A stretch of DNA of 64,000 nucleotides from positions 13,644,447 to 13,708,446 of the forward strand of contig CM056553.1 in NCBI GenBank assembly GCA_029721515.1. The letters are read 5' to 3'. Numbering within the stretch: position 1 is the first letter of the stretch; each line of letters begins with the position of its first letter. The stretch comes from Synanceia verrucosa (taxonomy: Eukaryota; Chordata; Actinopteri; Perciformes; Synanceiidae). A program made the translations under genes and the position numbers. The notes beneath the pieces are model-generated. The model was not told the DNA's origin, did no database searches, and worked only from the letters and a program-made list of their open reading frames with translations. This document shows, piece by piece, positions 45,801 to 54,772 of this stretch.

Positions 45801-46376
45801 AACACCTAATGTCTACATCCTCTACTTGGACATTTATTATGGGGCAGTCTCCAGTCATCTAAATGTCAGGGTTGTGATTGGTGGGGTTACTTTATGGAGG
45901 TCCAGAACACGACCTGCAGTGGCAACATCCATGATCTCCACACTTTGTCTTTATGGTTTCTCCTTTTCTACAGTCTACATTTATTTCACCACATCCTTCT
46001 CTTTATGTTGTCATCAACTTCAGTACGTGTGTGTGTTTGTAGTTTCCCGCTGCATCACTTTGGAAAGCTGTATGGTCTGACTATGGCTCTGGCTGCAGTG
46101 TTTTCTCTGCTGCAGTATGCCTGCTTTGCTCTGGTGAATGAACCTCTGAATGTAGACAATTTATACGTGAGTAAACAACATCCCACAATCCCATTTTTCA
46201 TCCCATTTACCTTTATCTATGAACTCTCATTTTACTGCTTATCTTCGTTCATTTGTCTGCAGGTGAAAGTCAGTCTGACTGTACTGACTTTGTTTGCCTT
46301 CATCCAACCCCTCTCTGTTTATCTTCACTGTCGAACTCGCATCTGCCAGCGAGTCACCAATCAGACCACCACTTAA
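27832..46376 (+). CDS. slc43a3: Solute carrier family 43 member 3-like transporter, copy 2 (12 coding exons, complete)
   Basis: Exons: 27832-28027, 28140-28269, 34197-34243, 34353-34429, 34547-34639, 34722-34861, 35040-35143, 35276-35419, 37554-37661, 38049-38235, 46043-46166, 46263-46376. The total is 1464 nt: 487 residues plus TAA. The first eleven exons have the same lengths and phases as copy 1; the last is 36 nt shorter, so the cytoplasmic tail differs (ends RVTNQTTT instead of a longer Gln/Thr-rich tail). The conserved core is nearly identical: exon 10 differs from copy 1 at about two of 62 residues, whereas exon 7 (central loop) differs at many. The exon 1 donor is GTCAGT rather than GTAAGT. 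The role inferred from the family is facilitated purine nucleobase transport at the plasma membrane. Introns 2, 8 and 10 are packed with repeats (5.9, 2.1 and 7.8 kb). A 5' non-coding exon part begins at 27792. Confidence 0.9.
28682..30440 (-). pseudogene. L2 LINE relic in intron 2 of copy 2, split by a TIR element
   Basis: GGATCAGCACTAACTATAAG and CACTATCAAAAAGTAA (28695-28730) match the 3' region of the L2 at 7723-7755. The L2 resumes after the insertion at 29749 (GCATGCTCTTATATAAGG) and runs to about 30440 with the RT C-terminus (ASLHWLPV-like reverse of GGGAGCCAGTGCAGAGAGGC). It is much more decayed than the L2 in copy 1. Confidence 0.75.
28739..29744. mobile_element. 1.0 kb non-autonomous DNA element with perfect 16-bp inverted ends
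   Basis: The left end AGCTATAGTCTGTCAT and right end ATGACAGACTATAGCT are exact reverse complements, flanked by TTAA (28735-28738 and 29745-29748). The uninterrupted L2 at 7760 reads ATCTTAAGCC at this position, confirming the insertion point. The flanks are equally consistent with a TA duplication and 17-bp ends. The interior encodes nothing recognisable. Confidence 0.8.
31090..31409. other. GC-rich segment next to the L1 relic
   Basis: This is unusually GC-rich for the window. Open frames on both strands here match no family I know. It may be the end of the L1-like element or a separate captured piece. No function is assigned. Confidence 0.35.
31410..32810 (-). pseudogene. L1-type LINE ORF2 C-terminal relic
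   Basis: Reading the minus strand from 32791: YLGINISPRLSELFNLNY, LIGRIASIKMKILP, then (32500-32300) KWFKTLDLLTTQFY and KPRISLSKLQNKKSQGGLEA, then (32296-31886) HQNGITHLHHLFPDNQFISF. These are the RT thumb and C-terminal domain of fish L1-type ORF2. It continues degenerately to about 31410 (CLLGDT). Three frames and several stops show it is dead. It lies in intron 2 of copy 2. Confidence 0.8.
33243..33463 (-). mobile_element. SINE fragment
   Basis: The body of the GATG-tailed SINE family in reverse, from CTATCTCAGCTGTCTTAGGC to AACCCACACAGAAAGGCC. Both the tail and the tRNA-like head are missing. Confidence 0.75.
33464..33600 (-). pseudogene. L2 endonuclease N-terminal fragment
   Basis: The minus strand reads LLVNDLISDNQVDLFCLTET followed by WLLQDDYA. 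This is the E-T catalytic segment of an L2-type APE endonuclease. It is an isolated 130-bp scrap directly beside a SINE fragment. Confidence 0.65.
33770..34160 (+). repeat. LTR-like repeat fragment, counterpart of 5960-6360
   Basis: GTGTCCTCCCTGTGACTGAG, TTTCCTCCAAGTGAGCGTGC and TTTCCTGCTGGTTGCCAGTG match the intron 2 segment of copy 1. Shared position in both copies places it before the gene duplication. Confidence 0.4.
36269..36469 (+). mobile_element. SINE, head-containing copy
   Basis: CACGGTGGTCTAGTGGTTAG gives the A-box-like region and GGGTTCGAATCCC the B box. The T-arm CTGGG-TTCGAAT-CCCGG pairs well. The 3' half is missing from AATTTAAATTGACC on. This is the clearest tRNA-like head of the family in the window, though not an intact tRNA. 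Confidence 0.85.
36476..37070. repeat. LTR-like dispersed repeat in intron 8 of copy 2
   Basis: It opens TGTTAAAACTAGGCAACTCG and carries ACGCTCACAACGGTGAGG-type units, like 47672-48365 and 50869-51600. It adjoins the SINE at 36269-36469. There is no coding region. Confidence 0.4.
38830..39747 (-). pseudogene. Ty3/gypsy-like RT and RNase H relic
   Basis: Minus strand from 39745: LHKGMLE, SPWVTHIVLVQKKHGLFYVE, KLNNVTHKDVFHLPHVDNSL (RT fingers), then FGLCNTPTTFQGLMQRWLLE and LVYLDDVIVLF (the YLDD catalytic motif). At about 38985-38860 the minus strand gives LPFTVITDASNCGLGAVLAQ (start of RNase H). Frames are shifted between the segments. It continues the gypsy relic at 45239-45860, from which it is separated by nested insertions. 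It lies in intron 10 of copy 2, antisense to the gene. Confidence 0.8.
40229..41083 (-). pseudogene. Reverse-transcriptase domain of the 2A-bearing LINE
   Basis: The 284-codon open frame covers RT fingers to palm, with all main motifs visible (FGFRKYQSTETAVFFLLENI, the AFDAVNH aspartate, GVPQGS, YADD). It ends after a poly-lysine tract encoded by a T-rich run on the plus strand (40354-40370), which probably shifts the frame; the expected thumb sequence (SKTVCMYF, then variable) breaks off there. Confidence 0.8.
41634..42187. mobile_element. Harbinger-type MITE with TTA duplication, inside the LINE
   Basis: TTA (41634-41636), then AGCCTGGTTTATGCTTCTGC; the right end is GCAGAAGCATAAACCAGGCT, then TTA (42185-42187). 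It is a close relative of 27091-27630 but with CG-rich ends. It interrupts the minus-strand LINE between its endonuclease and RT parts. No transposase. Confidence 0.9.
43217..44035. repeat. Minisatellite, 21-bp unit, about 38 copies
   Basis: The unit is close to GGTGGAGGCCCAGCTGGCAGA with variants (CTAGCAGA, GACCCA, AGTCCA). Because 21 is a multiple of three, several frames stay open: the plus strand reads GGGPAGR or QLAEVEA heptads, and the minus strand AGPPPLP. It sits between the 2A motif and the endonuclease of the minus-strand LINE, in the orientation where it would be a Pro-rich linker. GC content is well above its surroundings. Confidence 0.9.
44048..44074 (-). other. 2A-like ribosome-skipping motif of the LINE
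   Basis: The minus strand encodes GDVELNPGP, preceded by a leucine-rich run (LNLLLILLLV). It fits the 2A consensus D-V/I-E-x-N-P-G-P exactly. 2A-like peptides are known at the N-terminal part of some APE-type non-LTR retrotransposons. Here it lies about 60 codons after the start codon at 44251. Confidence 0.8.
44263..44570 (+). mobile_element. Full-length tRNA-derived SINE with perfect target duplication
   Basis: It is 308 bp: head GGCCGCACGGTGGTGTAATGG, B-box-like GGGAGCGAATCCC, body, 3' end CCTCCGCGACCC, GGATAAGCGG and (ATGG)n. The flanking duplication TGTTGAACTCAG is at 44251-44262 and 44571-44582. The 3' end matches that of the RTE LINE at 59323-62000. It landed at the LINE start codon; the duplication includes that ATG. 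Confidence 0.95.
44775..45238 (-). mobile_element. Internally deleted Tc1-like transposon
   Basis: The ends TTGCCAAAAGTATTC (44781-44795) and GAATACTTTTGGCAA (45218-45232) are inverted repeats. The minus strand from 45105 encodes the transposase N-terminus (MGSSQELSEFQRGTVIGCHL, helix-turn-helix PQSTVSCIIRMWK, then GRPHKLT). After about 66 codons it jumps to the element's 3' end, so the catalytic DDE region is lost. Full Tc1 elements are about 1.6 kb; this one is about 460 bp. Confidence 0.85.
45239..45357 (-). pseudogene. Gypsy-like pol fragment upstream of RT
   Basis: The minus strand reads WQHVFSTHEEDYWCIDAVKY, a form of the segment that precedes RT in Ty3/gypsy pol, where the next residues lead to LLQGMLE. 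That continuation is found at 39745, with the Tc1 and the LINE lying between the two parts. Confidence 0.65.
45358..45691 (-). mobile_element. TTAA-target MITE, 5' truncated copy
   Basis: This is the reverse complement of 2818-3303 from the GTGATCGCAGTCTCCC segment to the terminus ACACTCAAAGAGTTAA (TTAA at 45688-45691). It splits the gypsy relic between protease and RT. The short plus-strand frame 45456-45650 is a by-product. Confidence 0.65.
45692..45860 (-). pseudogene. Gypsy-like protease fragment
   Basis: The minus strand reads CPIINVQVEDVDIRCVLDTG, then SRVTLLSENVCNKFL. The DTGS motif is that of a retropepsin. It is the upstream member of the pol relic continuing at 45239-45357 and 38830-39747. 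Confidence 0.7.
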
Positions 46377-46786
46377 GTTACCAATGTCATGTCCCTTCAG
46401 TGGCAACAGTGAAGGATTGGTAGACATGTCTAACTGGGGATCCATTTTGTAGCCTCACACATCAGTAAATTGGTACACCTGGGACCAGTGTGCTGAAGTT
46501 CCTGCAGCCACTCTCTTTCATTCTCTCTGTCCTGGCTGACTTTCCAGGCACACCACATCTACACCTTTTTGGTTTGCCTACTCTCAACACTTTCACACAC
46601 ATACTCCACTCATGCACACCTTACACCACTGATTTACTAAACTGACATACCTACAACATATGTATTTATTTACTGGTTTAATTTGGCATATTTGAAGTTA
46701 ACTGATTTAATGGATTATTATTTAAATTATTTCTCATGGTGCTGTCTCCCTTTTTGTTGTGACCACTTGAGCCAATTCATGACAAG

Positions 46787-46930
46787 TGGGAGCTCATCCG
46801 GGATTATTTTACTGCTTGTGTTACCTCTGTTAGGTTTTGGTAGCAGGTTGGTTGTTACTTGGTCAGTTTCTGGTCAATTTTGATTGTGCTGTGTTGCTGG
46901 GGATGTTTCTGCCTTGGTTTTTGTTCTTTT
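46787..46930 (+). other. LTR-retrotransposon leader with tRNA-Pro-like primer-binding site
   Basis: TGGGAGCTCATCCGGGAT (46787-46804) differs at two positions from the tRNA-Pro primer site TGGGGGCTCGTCCGGGAT. It is preceded by CATGACA and a 2-base gap (AG), as expected at an LTR edge. Downstream leader sequence runs to about 46930. No gag or pol follows. It lies 0.4 kb downstream of the copy 2 stop. Confidence 0.5.
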
Positions 46931-47047
46931 GTTCTTTTGGAGGACATGTTCCATTTGTTTGCTGGAAGTTTTGTAGTTGATGATTTGTTGTTTTTTTGGG
47001 ATTTTTTTTGGTGGAGGTTGCCATTCACGAAGTACACTGTAAAATTA

Positions 47048-47053
47048 AATAAA
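47048..47053 (+). promoter_or_regulatory. Candidate polyadenylation signal after copy 2
   Basis: AATAAA lies about 670 bp downstream of the copy 2 stop codon. It is the first I noticed, but repeat-derived sequence (an LTR leader) lies between, so the true 3' end may be elsewhere. Confidence 0.2.
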
Positions 47054-47183
47054 TTGACTTTACGCAAAAAATTATGCAAACTCATTAGAAAGATTAAGTG
47101 AGGTAGACTTGAGATGATGAGTTACTACAACTTGTAGATTGTGAGTGTGCAGTTCTTAACTTTAACTTGTATGTTGTAAGTAC

Positions 47184-47500
47184 AATAAGAAGATTTAAGA
47201 TTCACTTTATTGATCCCTCAATGGGCAAGTTACTGGTTTCACTCTTTTAGTATTTTACAGTTGCACATCACACACAAGTTATGAAACACATGCACATGCA
47301 TTAGAGGAGAGGTGTCAGAGTGAGGAGGCTTCCCCGCATCCAGGTGCCGCAAGCAGTTGGGGGTTTGGTGCTTTGCTCAAGGGCACCTCGGCAGTGCCCA
47401 GGATGAGGAACTGGCACCTCTCCAGCTATTCACTCCCCAGAATTGGTCCGACCTGGACTTGAACCATTGATCCTCTGATTCCCACCCCAAGTCACTTACT
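47184..47500. repeat. Dispersed fish repeat, SINE- or LINE-tail-like
   Basis: TTCACTTTATTGATCCCTCAATGGG, GCTTTGCTCAAGGGCACCTC and TGGACTTGAACCATTGATCC form a pattern common in fish repeats. The last segment resembles a reversed tRNA B box. Boundaries and family are uncertain. Confidence 0.45.
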
Positions 47501-47671
47501 TACTGTATGCAATACTTACTGTACCTTGTTTATTGTGAGTATGCAGAACTTACTATATTTTGTTTGAGTGTGTATATTAAACAAACGCTATTATGTTAAT
47601 GTTGTTTTGTGTCAGTTTTTTCAGGCAGACTTTCTGTACACTCTCCAGACATTCATTCATGTGTCATTTAT

Positions 47672-48365
47672 AAACTCCTTGTTAGAACTCCTCAGACGGA
47701 TTCAACCCAAACGTACGACACAGCAGGCAAAGTTACAAAATAAAAGATATTTATGTACAGAATGAGCTAACAAAAACAATCACTTCCATCGACAAGGGAA
47801 AATGCATTATATTCGAACTAAGACCATACTATTAAAGAACAAAAAAATCACTTCAAAAGGAAGGACACTAATCAATACCAAAATTCTACACTAACTAGAC
47901 TAACAAAAGGTGCTTCAAGGTAAAGATACTATTACTATAAACAATAACTAGGCTGGACTGACTTGGTACTTACGAACTGAAAATCACTTGAAAACATGAG
48001 GCAATTTCTAACAAGAAAAATCAACAAAACCAGGAACAGAAAACGCTCACAAGAGGTGAGGATTCTGACTACACAAAATAATAAACAAGGCGCTGACTGA
48101 CCAGACTCAACAAACACTTCAAACAAAGTAACAAAAGAAACAGCTCAAGGAAAAAACAGCAAACACAGACTTGACCAAAAAAAGCTCTGACTATGACTAT
48201 GACTCGGACTGGATGGTTGAATGAATGATATGAACAAACAAACTGACAGGACTGGGAAGACGCAGACTATTTACAGGACATGACAAAAAAAAACACCAGA
48301 CAAACAAATAACACTTAGGCAGCTTGACATGACATGATACTCCTACTCTGTCAGTTGACTGTGGG
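47672..48365. repeat. LTR-like dispersed repeat
   Basis: It opens TGTTAGAACTCCTCAGACGG and has internal AACGCTCACAAGAGGTGAGG and AAACAGCTCAAGG units. It runs parallel to 50869-51600 (TGTTAGAACTCCCCAGGTGG). No open frame. Confidence 0.45.
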
Positions 48366-48586
48366 TGTATCTCTAAGGGTGTTTTCACACTTGGTCCCTT
48401 TCAGCCCTTCAAATATAACTCAGAACCGATGACTCAGCATTTTTGCGCATATGTGAACACAACAACTGTACTCAGATCCCTTTGAAATGAACCGTACTGA
48501 GACCATCTCAGGAGGTGTTGGTGGGGAGCGTGTCTATGTTCCCCGGGTCCTATGGTCCCTCGGTCCGATGTTCCCCGCTTTGTATG

Positions 48587-48641
48587 AGACCGGGGAACAT
48601 AGGACCCTTTTTTTAAACAAGGGTCCTATGTTCCCCGGTCT
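48587..48641. other. Hairpin in the left end of the palindrome-rich element
   Basis: AGACCGGGGAACATAGGACC pairs with GGTCCTATGTTCCCCGGTCT, with extra flanking pairs around a short T/A-rich loop. The stem is about 23 bp and perfect. Confidence 0.9.
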
Positions 48642-49605
48642 GTTACTTTTTTCACCATCACTTCCAAATTCCATGGCAAATATGCCTATGTGATATATCC
48701 AAAAAAAAAAATCTGATGCCTGCCCAGGAACAAGCGTGACAGAACAGCAATTATGAAATGTACCCCAGTGTTGTTTTCCAGTGGCATGGAAGCGCTTCAA
48801 GCTCATTGGCAAGTCAGTGTCCAATCAGACAATCTTGCGACGTCACATGATGTGCCAATATCCAATTGTAAGGCTTTGTATCATCCTGGTGTAGTGTATC
48901 AAAGAGTAGAAAGATATTTCACTCCTCTGACTAAAGTTGTTGTTTCCATGATTGAAAATGTGCTCTGAATGCAATAATTTACACATGGAGGGCTGTTATT
49001 TCATATGGATACTGCATGATTGCACACACCTCTGTTATGTATGTTACTGATAAATATTTTTGATTGTAAACATTTTATTTGACTTGTAAATATTGTAAAT
49101 ATGATTTTTGAACTTAAATGATACGTGATGCCCATAGAGAAAAAAAAACACTGGGCACAGTGTAGTTTTGCTGCAAGTCAGAATAATAAAAACTGGACAG
49201 AGAGGAACTGACAGAAATATAAAGGAGACAGAAATTGCATCATTTTAATCACTAAAAACTGTTCTCCACCCGTCACCTCTCCTCTCCTCCAGCCTCACCT
49301 CTGTCTGCAGCCTCAGCTGACTCAGACCGCATCACCACAACACAGCACCGGGCACGGCGAGCCCTGCAGCACCAGGCACCAGGCTTTTGGGTGCTGGATC
49401 AGGCTGATCCGCATCACCACAACACAGCACCAGGCTCTGCGAGTCCCACAGCACCGACCTTTCAGGCGCTGGGCTCAGCGAGCCCGTTTTGGGTGCTTGG
49501 CTGAATTCCAAGAAATGCGTGAGGAATGGGAAGTGTGCTCCACGGAATGTATTGCTACCTGGGACCATAAAACCTTTTTTTCTAAAAAAGGGTCCTATGT
49601 TCCCC

Positions 49606-49668
49606 GATCGGTGCGGGGAACATAGAACCTTTTTTCGTAAAAAAGGTTCTATGTTCCCCGCACCGATC
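49606..49668. other. Perfect 30-bp hairpin in the right end of the palindrome-rich element
   Basis: Bases 49606-49635 are the exact reverse complement of 49639-49668, with a 3-base loop (CGT). The stem begins GATCGGTGCGGGGAACATAG. Further shorter palindromes follow to 49745. Confidence 0.95.
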
Positions 49669-49764
49669 GGTACATATTGCTACAGGGGAACATAGGACCT
49701 TTTCTCTTAAGAGAGGGGTCCTATGTGCCCCGTTCGGGGAACATAGGGATGACCCCTGTTGGTG

Positions 49765-50868
49765 TTCACAGTGTAATTGTCACTCGTTGCTAGGCTAACA
49801 CTTTGCTGTACCCTGGCCCCATCATCACAACCCCAGGATTACCATAATCTGGCAAAATACAGAAGAAATTAAAATACACTCAATACTTCAATATCTAAGA
49901 GTTATCAAGAGCATTTTGATGTACAGATGTTGATGTTGATGAATGTGTAGAACGACAAATGCATTGACATTTTCTGATGTCCTTCTCCTTTTTTTTAAAA
50001 TTTCTGTTTAGCTCCCCCTTAGCTTCTCCATCTCTGCATATTTGGGTAGCGCTGCTTGACATCACAAAACCCACTCATTGGAAGCTGATTGGTGTTACCT
50101 TTGACCCACCTCAAAGGGTCTGACCAATGAGGAGAGGGTCTCAGCTCACTGTCACAGTCACAGGGCAGCACAATGGCATAAGCTTAAGCCTGTATGATTA
50201 CTGCTGCAGTTGATCTCTAGCTTGCTGTTTATTTATCCTGTGGTTCATTTAGGAATAAGAACGGAGGCTATAACCAAAAATGCATAGAGAATCATAACAC
50301 AGAAACACAGTGTAATGTTGGAAATTATAAGTATCTCATCAGCCACCTGAACCACCTGGCCTCAATAACAAAGGTAAAACCACAGAGTGGCTAGAGGTTA
50401 CTAATGCAGTGAAGGCAGTGGGTGTTCATTTCCAATGCTGGACCCAATTTAGCAAATAGCTCTAAAGGCTGATTAGCCAGTCATCATCATGGGCCAGCAG
50501 ATCTTGTTGGTCCCATATCACCCACTCCCTCCTGATCCTCCATGTGCAAGATCATCCAGCAGCCCGAGGATTTCTGGATCCATCGTGCTCCATTACACAC
50601 CGGTGGACTCTGCACAATATTTATATGCTTGCAGCACACAGGTGTACTTGATCACTTCTTGATGACAGTAATCATAAATTATTGGCATTTTGTTTGATGG
50701 TGTGCTGTATTTAGTAAGTGAGGACCATCACTGTCATATTTGAAGCAGCAAAGACAAATGTGGAAGATGAATCCATATGGGACAAGATTTAATGTATTTG
50801 TAAATTTTTTTGAAGTGCCTACTGCCTATGAGCACCTGTGAAAGCGCTTACCAAATAAGATGTATGAT
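49765..50868. other. Intergenic stretch with no recognised feature
   Basis: No open frame of note, no RNA gene and no bounded repeat between the palindrome-rich element and the LTR-like repeat. Confidence 0.4.
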
Positions 50869-51600
50869 GTTAGAACTCCCCAGGTGGACTGAACCCAAAC
50901 ACACAACTCAGCAGACAAAGTGTGAAAATTAAGATATTTACAAAATTAAATAACAAAAACATCACATGCTTAGACAAGGAATAAGGCAACTATCTACATA
51001 CAAGCTATACTGTCTAACAACGAAAAATCACTTTGGAAATGAAATCTACCTTTGAAAATACACTACATACTAACTTGTATACTAACTAAGTATACAAAAG
51101 GCACTTAAAAAGGAAGGTTACAATAACTACTAAAAAAACTGAACTGAACAGACTGGAAACTGACTAACTGAAATTCACTCAGAAAACAAGGTAATAACTT
51201 TGAGGAAAATAACTAAATTATAAACAGAAAATGCTTGCAAAAGGAGAGGAAACTGGCTAAACAAAGTAACAAACAAGACACTGACTATGCTAACACCACA
51301 AACAAAACAAAAGAAAACAAAACAAAAGCTCACAGGCCTAACAGCAAACGGATTGACAAAAACACTCTGACTATGATTTGGACTGGCTCGTTGTATTCAC
51401 AACACAAACAATATGAACTGGCACAGGACTGGGGAAACAGCTGGAAACAATCAGGGGTGGGACAGACAATCACCAGACGTGGGAAACAGGAGGGCAGGAC
51501 GTGATGTGGCTGAAACGAGAGAGTAGACATTTCTACAAAATAAAGCAGGACAATAAATAATAATACAAGAAAAAAACTGACACTAACTCAAATTTAACAT
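50869..51600. repeat. LTR-like dispersed repeat, most complete copy
   Basis: It begins TGTTAGAACTCCCCAGGTGG and ends near CTCAAATTTAACATGACA, so the ends are of the TG...CA type. It includes GGGAAACAGCTGGAAACAAT and GACGTGGGAAACAGGAGGGC. About 730 bp with no coding suits a solo LTR, but no clear target duplication was seen. Confidence 0.45.
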
Positions 51601-52629
51601 GACACATAGTTCTTATTATCATTATTTTTAAATGGGCCTGTTAGAAAAAATGTTCTCTCAAGTGTGCATGTGCAGTGAATTGGGCCATTATGGACATCCA
51701 CTCCTCTGCAGAGAGAGAGAGAGAGTGACACTGATGAACATTATATGTTGAGGGAAAGTGATTGAAACACATTGAAGTTTTGCAGCCCTGGACTTAGAGG
51801 ATTGGAGCCAGACGCACATTACATTGCCACTCGAACCGGACAAAGCGGTGAGAAAGCTTTTCATTATGATTAGCTCAAGCCGCTAATGCTGCATTTGCAG
51901 GTGCTAAATGTGAGCCTTGTGGCTAACAGCTATACGTAAGATTAAAAAAATACTAATCGGTACATTAGCTGACAACCTTAACAGCACATAGACAGGCACA
52001 ATGCACATTGTTGCACTTTTGAAAGTATATTGTTTATATATGTTTATTCATGACATTACAGAGTCAACAAGGTCAGACACCATACGTCATGAAACCAGTT
52101 TAGGTTTAATGTCAGCAACACAGCCTCTGAATCATGCATGATTTAGGGGTTTCTTTTCTTCATTTTCTTCTGAGGCCTCAACTGGACTCAAAGTCAGGTG
52201 ACCAACTTGACCAGAGAAATGATTCTACTGACATTTCTAGACCTTTACTTTGTCTATATTTTAGGATAACTGTCCTTTGACATTGTCCGTCAGATTGGGT
52301 GTCAAGTAGTTATGTTGTTCTGCCCTACGTGCTATATATTCAAGCAAGTAATGCCAACAAACAGGTTTTAACTACTGTATCAGGTAGTGTCAAGTTCAGT
52401 TGTTGCCTTGCTGAAGTGATCTGAGGTCTGATTGCTTATCTGTGTACTGACATGAATCCAAATATAAACAGAAACCAGTTAAGTGCCCTTGAAAATATGA
52501 CAAATGTACACTCCCCTTCACTAGCTGCCTTTTAGTGTTTTGCACCTGTGTGATCATCTGCCCCACTCTGACTGTTTTCATCTGTCGCATCAATGTCCCC
52601 AAGAAACCACTAAAATGCTGTAATTTTTA

Positions 52630-53092
52630 ACAAACAGCCTTTGGGTGGCGCTGTAAACCAGCCGCACAAAACAGAGAAGAAATGGACCAATGCGGTGGTG
52701 GTGGGGTTATTTACAACTATCCAACAGGTTTGTGTTCACAATGTAAACAACCAGAGAGAGTTCAGCATGTACTGCTGGAGAGTAGAAAGTACAGGGAGGA
52801 ACGACTGGAGATGATGTACATGCTGGAGAGAGAAAAACAGGAATTGTCATTAAAGACAATCTGTCAGAGAATACATCACAAAAAGGATTTGGTGTTTTAA
52901 TTAAATATTTAAAGGACACAGGTTTAGGAAATAGAATATAACTGATTAGGTGAATACTTTTATCTATTTTATTTATTATTTATTTTAGTTTTGGGTGTAA
53001 TCTGACCATTGCATGTTCCACACTCCAGTCCAGTAGGTGGCGGTAATTACACCAAAAAATTAGTTGCCAACAGCCAAAAAAAAAAAATAAAT
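52630..53092 (+). pseudogene. 5'-truncated LINE end with C-terminal zinc-finger-like segment and A-rich tail
   Basis: The frame 52682-52900 encodes GLCSQCKQPERVQHVLLESR, which resembles the C-x2-C-x-H finger seen after the RT or RNase H in several LINE clades. It continues degenerately (KTICQRI). The 3' end is AGGTGGCGGTAATTACACC and a run of A (53075-53090), typical of a LINE tail. It sits within module D. Confidence 0.6.
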
Positions 53093-53404
53093 AAGATGTG
53101 ATTTCAAAAATTTGCTTTTACGGGCTCCTAAAATGCCACTTCTGTGTGGACGAAACAAATAAACAACAAAAAACTGTCATTGTCTCCTAAACCCGTCTCT
53201 GAGCGGACATAGCCTCAACCTGTGCCAGTTCACTTCTTAGCAGTGTCGTAGCCTTGTCTTGTCTCCTTGAGTATTCAGTGTGTGATCTGCACCTTGCTTT
53301 GTTTTCTTCAACAAAAGTAATATCATCACTCCTGAAAGGGCAAAGGACGAGAGAGTAACGATATTACTGCGCCAAAGTCGAAGTGCTCCCACGTGTAATT
53401 CTGC

Positions 53405-54075
53405 CATACATTATATACTCAGCAACAAAAGAAACGCAAGTTTTTTTAAGCAGCACCAAACTACCTATCAACGGTGTTCAATATGAGTAAGCATTTGGTT
53501 TATCACATCCTTTCAACAAATGCACAAAAATAATATTGTCTAGAGATCAAATTTATTCAAAAAGGCATATTGGAGTTAAAGATGGACCAAAGTATGGCCT
53601 GCATGCGCATAGGTCAGCCTCTCTTTGAGCACTGATACGAGGTTGGTGATGTCCAGGTGTCTCAGCAGCAGTAACGGTGGCAGGAAGCGTCCGGTCTCTG
53701 AGTTGGCAAAGACAGATATGGCGATCCTGAATGTTGGTCGTCACACTTGATCTGCTGCTTTGTGGACAATCTGAAGTGGTGTTTGTGGCATGGAATCTGG
53801 TTCTGAGAAGACTAATTGTTGATTCATGAAGGTTCATTGCCCTTGCATCATCTCACACACTCATGCCAGCACTCAGCATTCCAATAGCACGTTCACATTG
53901 GATTTGCGTCAGTCGCAGCATCATTACAAAAGCACTTAGAGAAAATATTTTTTCCCATTTTATGCAGGTTGGGTAGACAAACAAAAGTGCCAATCTCATT
54001 TTCATAAACCAGTGCTCTAGTCGTCTGGGTTGACCACACCTCTGTTAATCTGACCATCGGAATACGGTGTCACAA
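53405..54075 (-). mobile_element. Tc1/mariner-type transposon relic
   Basis: The left end ACTCAGCAACAAAAGAAACG is a known fish mariner-type terminus. The minus strand from about 53926 encodes the transposase N-terminus (MLRLTQIQCERAIGMLSAGM; after a TGA stop, RAMNLHESTISLLRTRFHAT; then RISAQREADLCACRPYFGPS). The catalytic half is absent and a stop interrupts, so it is inactive. Modules A and C lack it. Confidence 0.7.
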
Positions 54076-54367
54076 CACACCCTTTTGGTACATGTTTCCA
54101 TGTGCACGCACAAAGACGAGAGGTGCGTATCAACTCATCTAAGATCAGGGAAGAACATAGTTCAGTATGGAAATATGGTGCCGTGTTCCTTTAACCTCTG
54201 ATCTTTTTAATAAGATGCCTGATAAGATTCAGAGGAGTGATCATGAAGGCAGAATTTGATACTGTGCAGTATTCGTAAATTTACTACGCCAGGAAAAATC
54301 TTTATAAAGCAAGATTGTTTGCCTGGGGCCCCAATATAAAAAAAAAACCCTCACAATAAAAACACAA

Positions 54368-54772
54368 TGAACTCATTTAGTGCCAGCCCTTTTTTAAAAC
54401 AGTGCGTTGTGTCAACATTTTTGTCCATTTTGTGTCATCTTTCATGAATAGTGCAAATAGTGAAAAAAGAGACTCACTATTTCATCATGAAAAAAATTTG
54501 TTTTCACATTGTTCCATTCTTGTTTTATCTGAGTTAGGGGCCACTTTCACCAAAATCACATTTTTTTGTCCAGATTCAGTTTGTTTTGCTCTCTAATTGT
54601 TTTCATCTCCACTTCCTGCTTTGATCTCTGTGGCGTATACTGACTCTTTATGTCCCGACTACAAATCCCAGAAACCCCAAAATTACTCACAGTCTGCACG
54701 AGACCACAATCGGGCATCCGCTGCCAAAAAAGGAAAAATGTAAATATATGTCTTTGGCACTCAAAGAGTTAA
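54368..54772. mobile_element. TTAA-target MITE in module D
   Basis: It starts AACTCATTTAGTGCCAGCCC and ends TTTGGCACTCAAAGAGTTAA (TTAA 54769-54772). The interior is parallel to 2818-3303, including CTCCACTTCCTGCTTTGATC. It occupies a different position relative to the module landmarks than in A. Confidence 0.7.

Larger units (their letters stand above)
48524..49756. mobile_element. 1.2 kb palindrome-rich non-autonomous DNA element (GGGGAACATAGGACC family)
   Basis: Both ends carry clusters of GGGGAACATAGGACC and its complement. The outermost parts are GGGG-6N-TATGTTCCCCG on the left and its inverse on the right. An 8-bp direct repeat TGTTGGTG flanks it (48516-48523 and 49757-49764), as in hAT-type insertion. 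The central 48.7-49.5 kb is ordinary sequence with a locally repeated CACAACACAGCACCRGGC segment and no transposase. Confidence 0.6.

Noticed and set aside
45894..46376. 160-codon plus-strand frame ending at the copy 2 stop
   Set aside because: It reads exon 11, intron 11 and exon 12 through in one frame by chance; the AG acceptor at 46041-46042, the donor after 46166 and the acceptor before 46263 match the other copy exactly.
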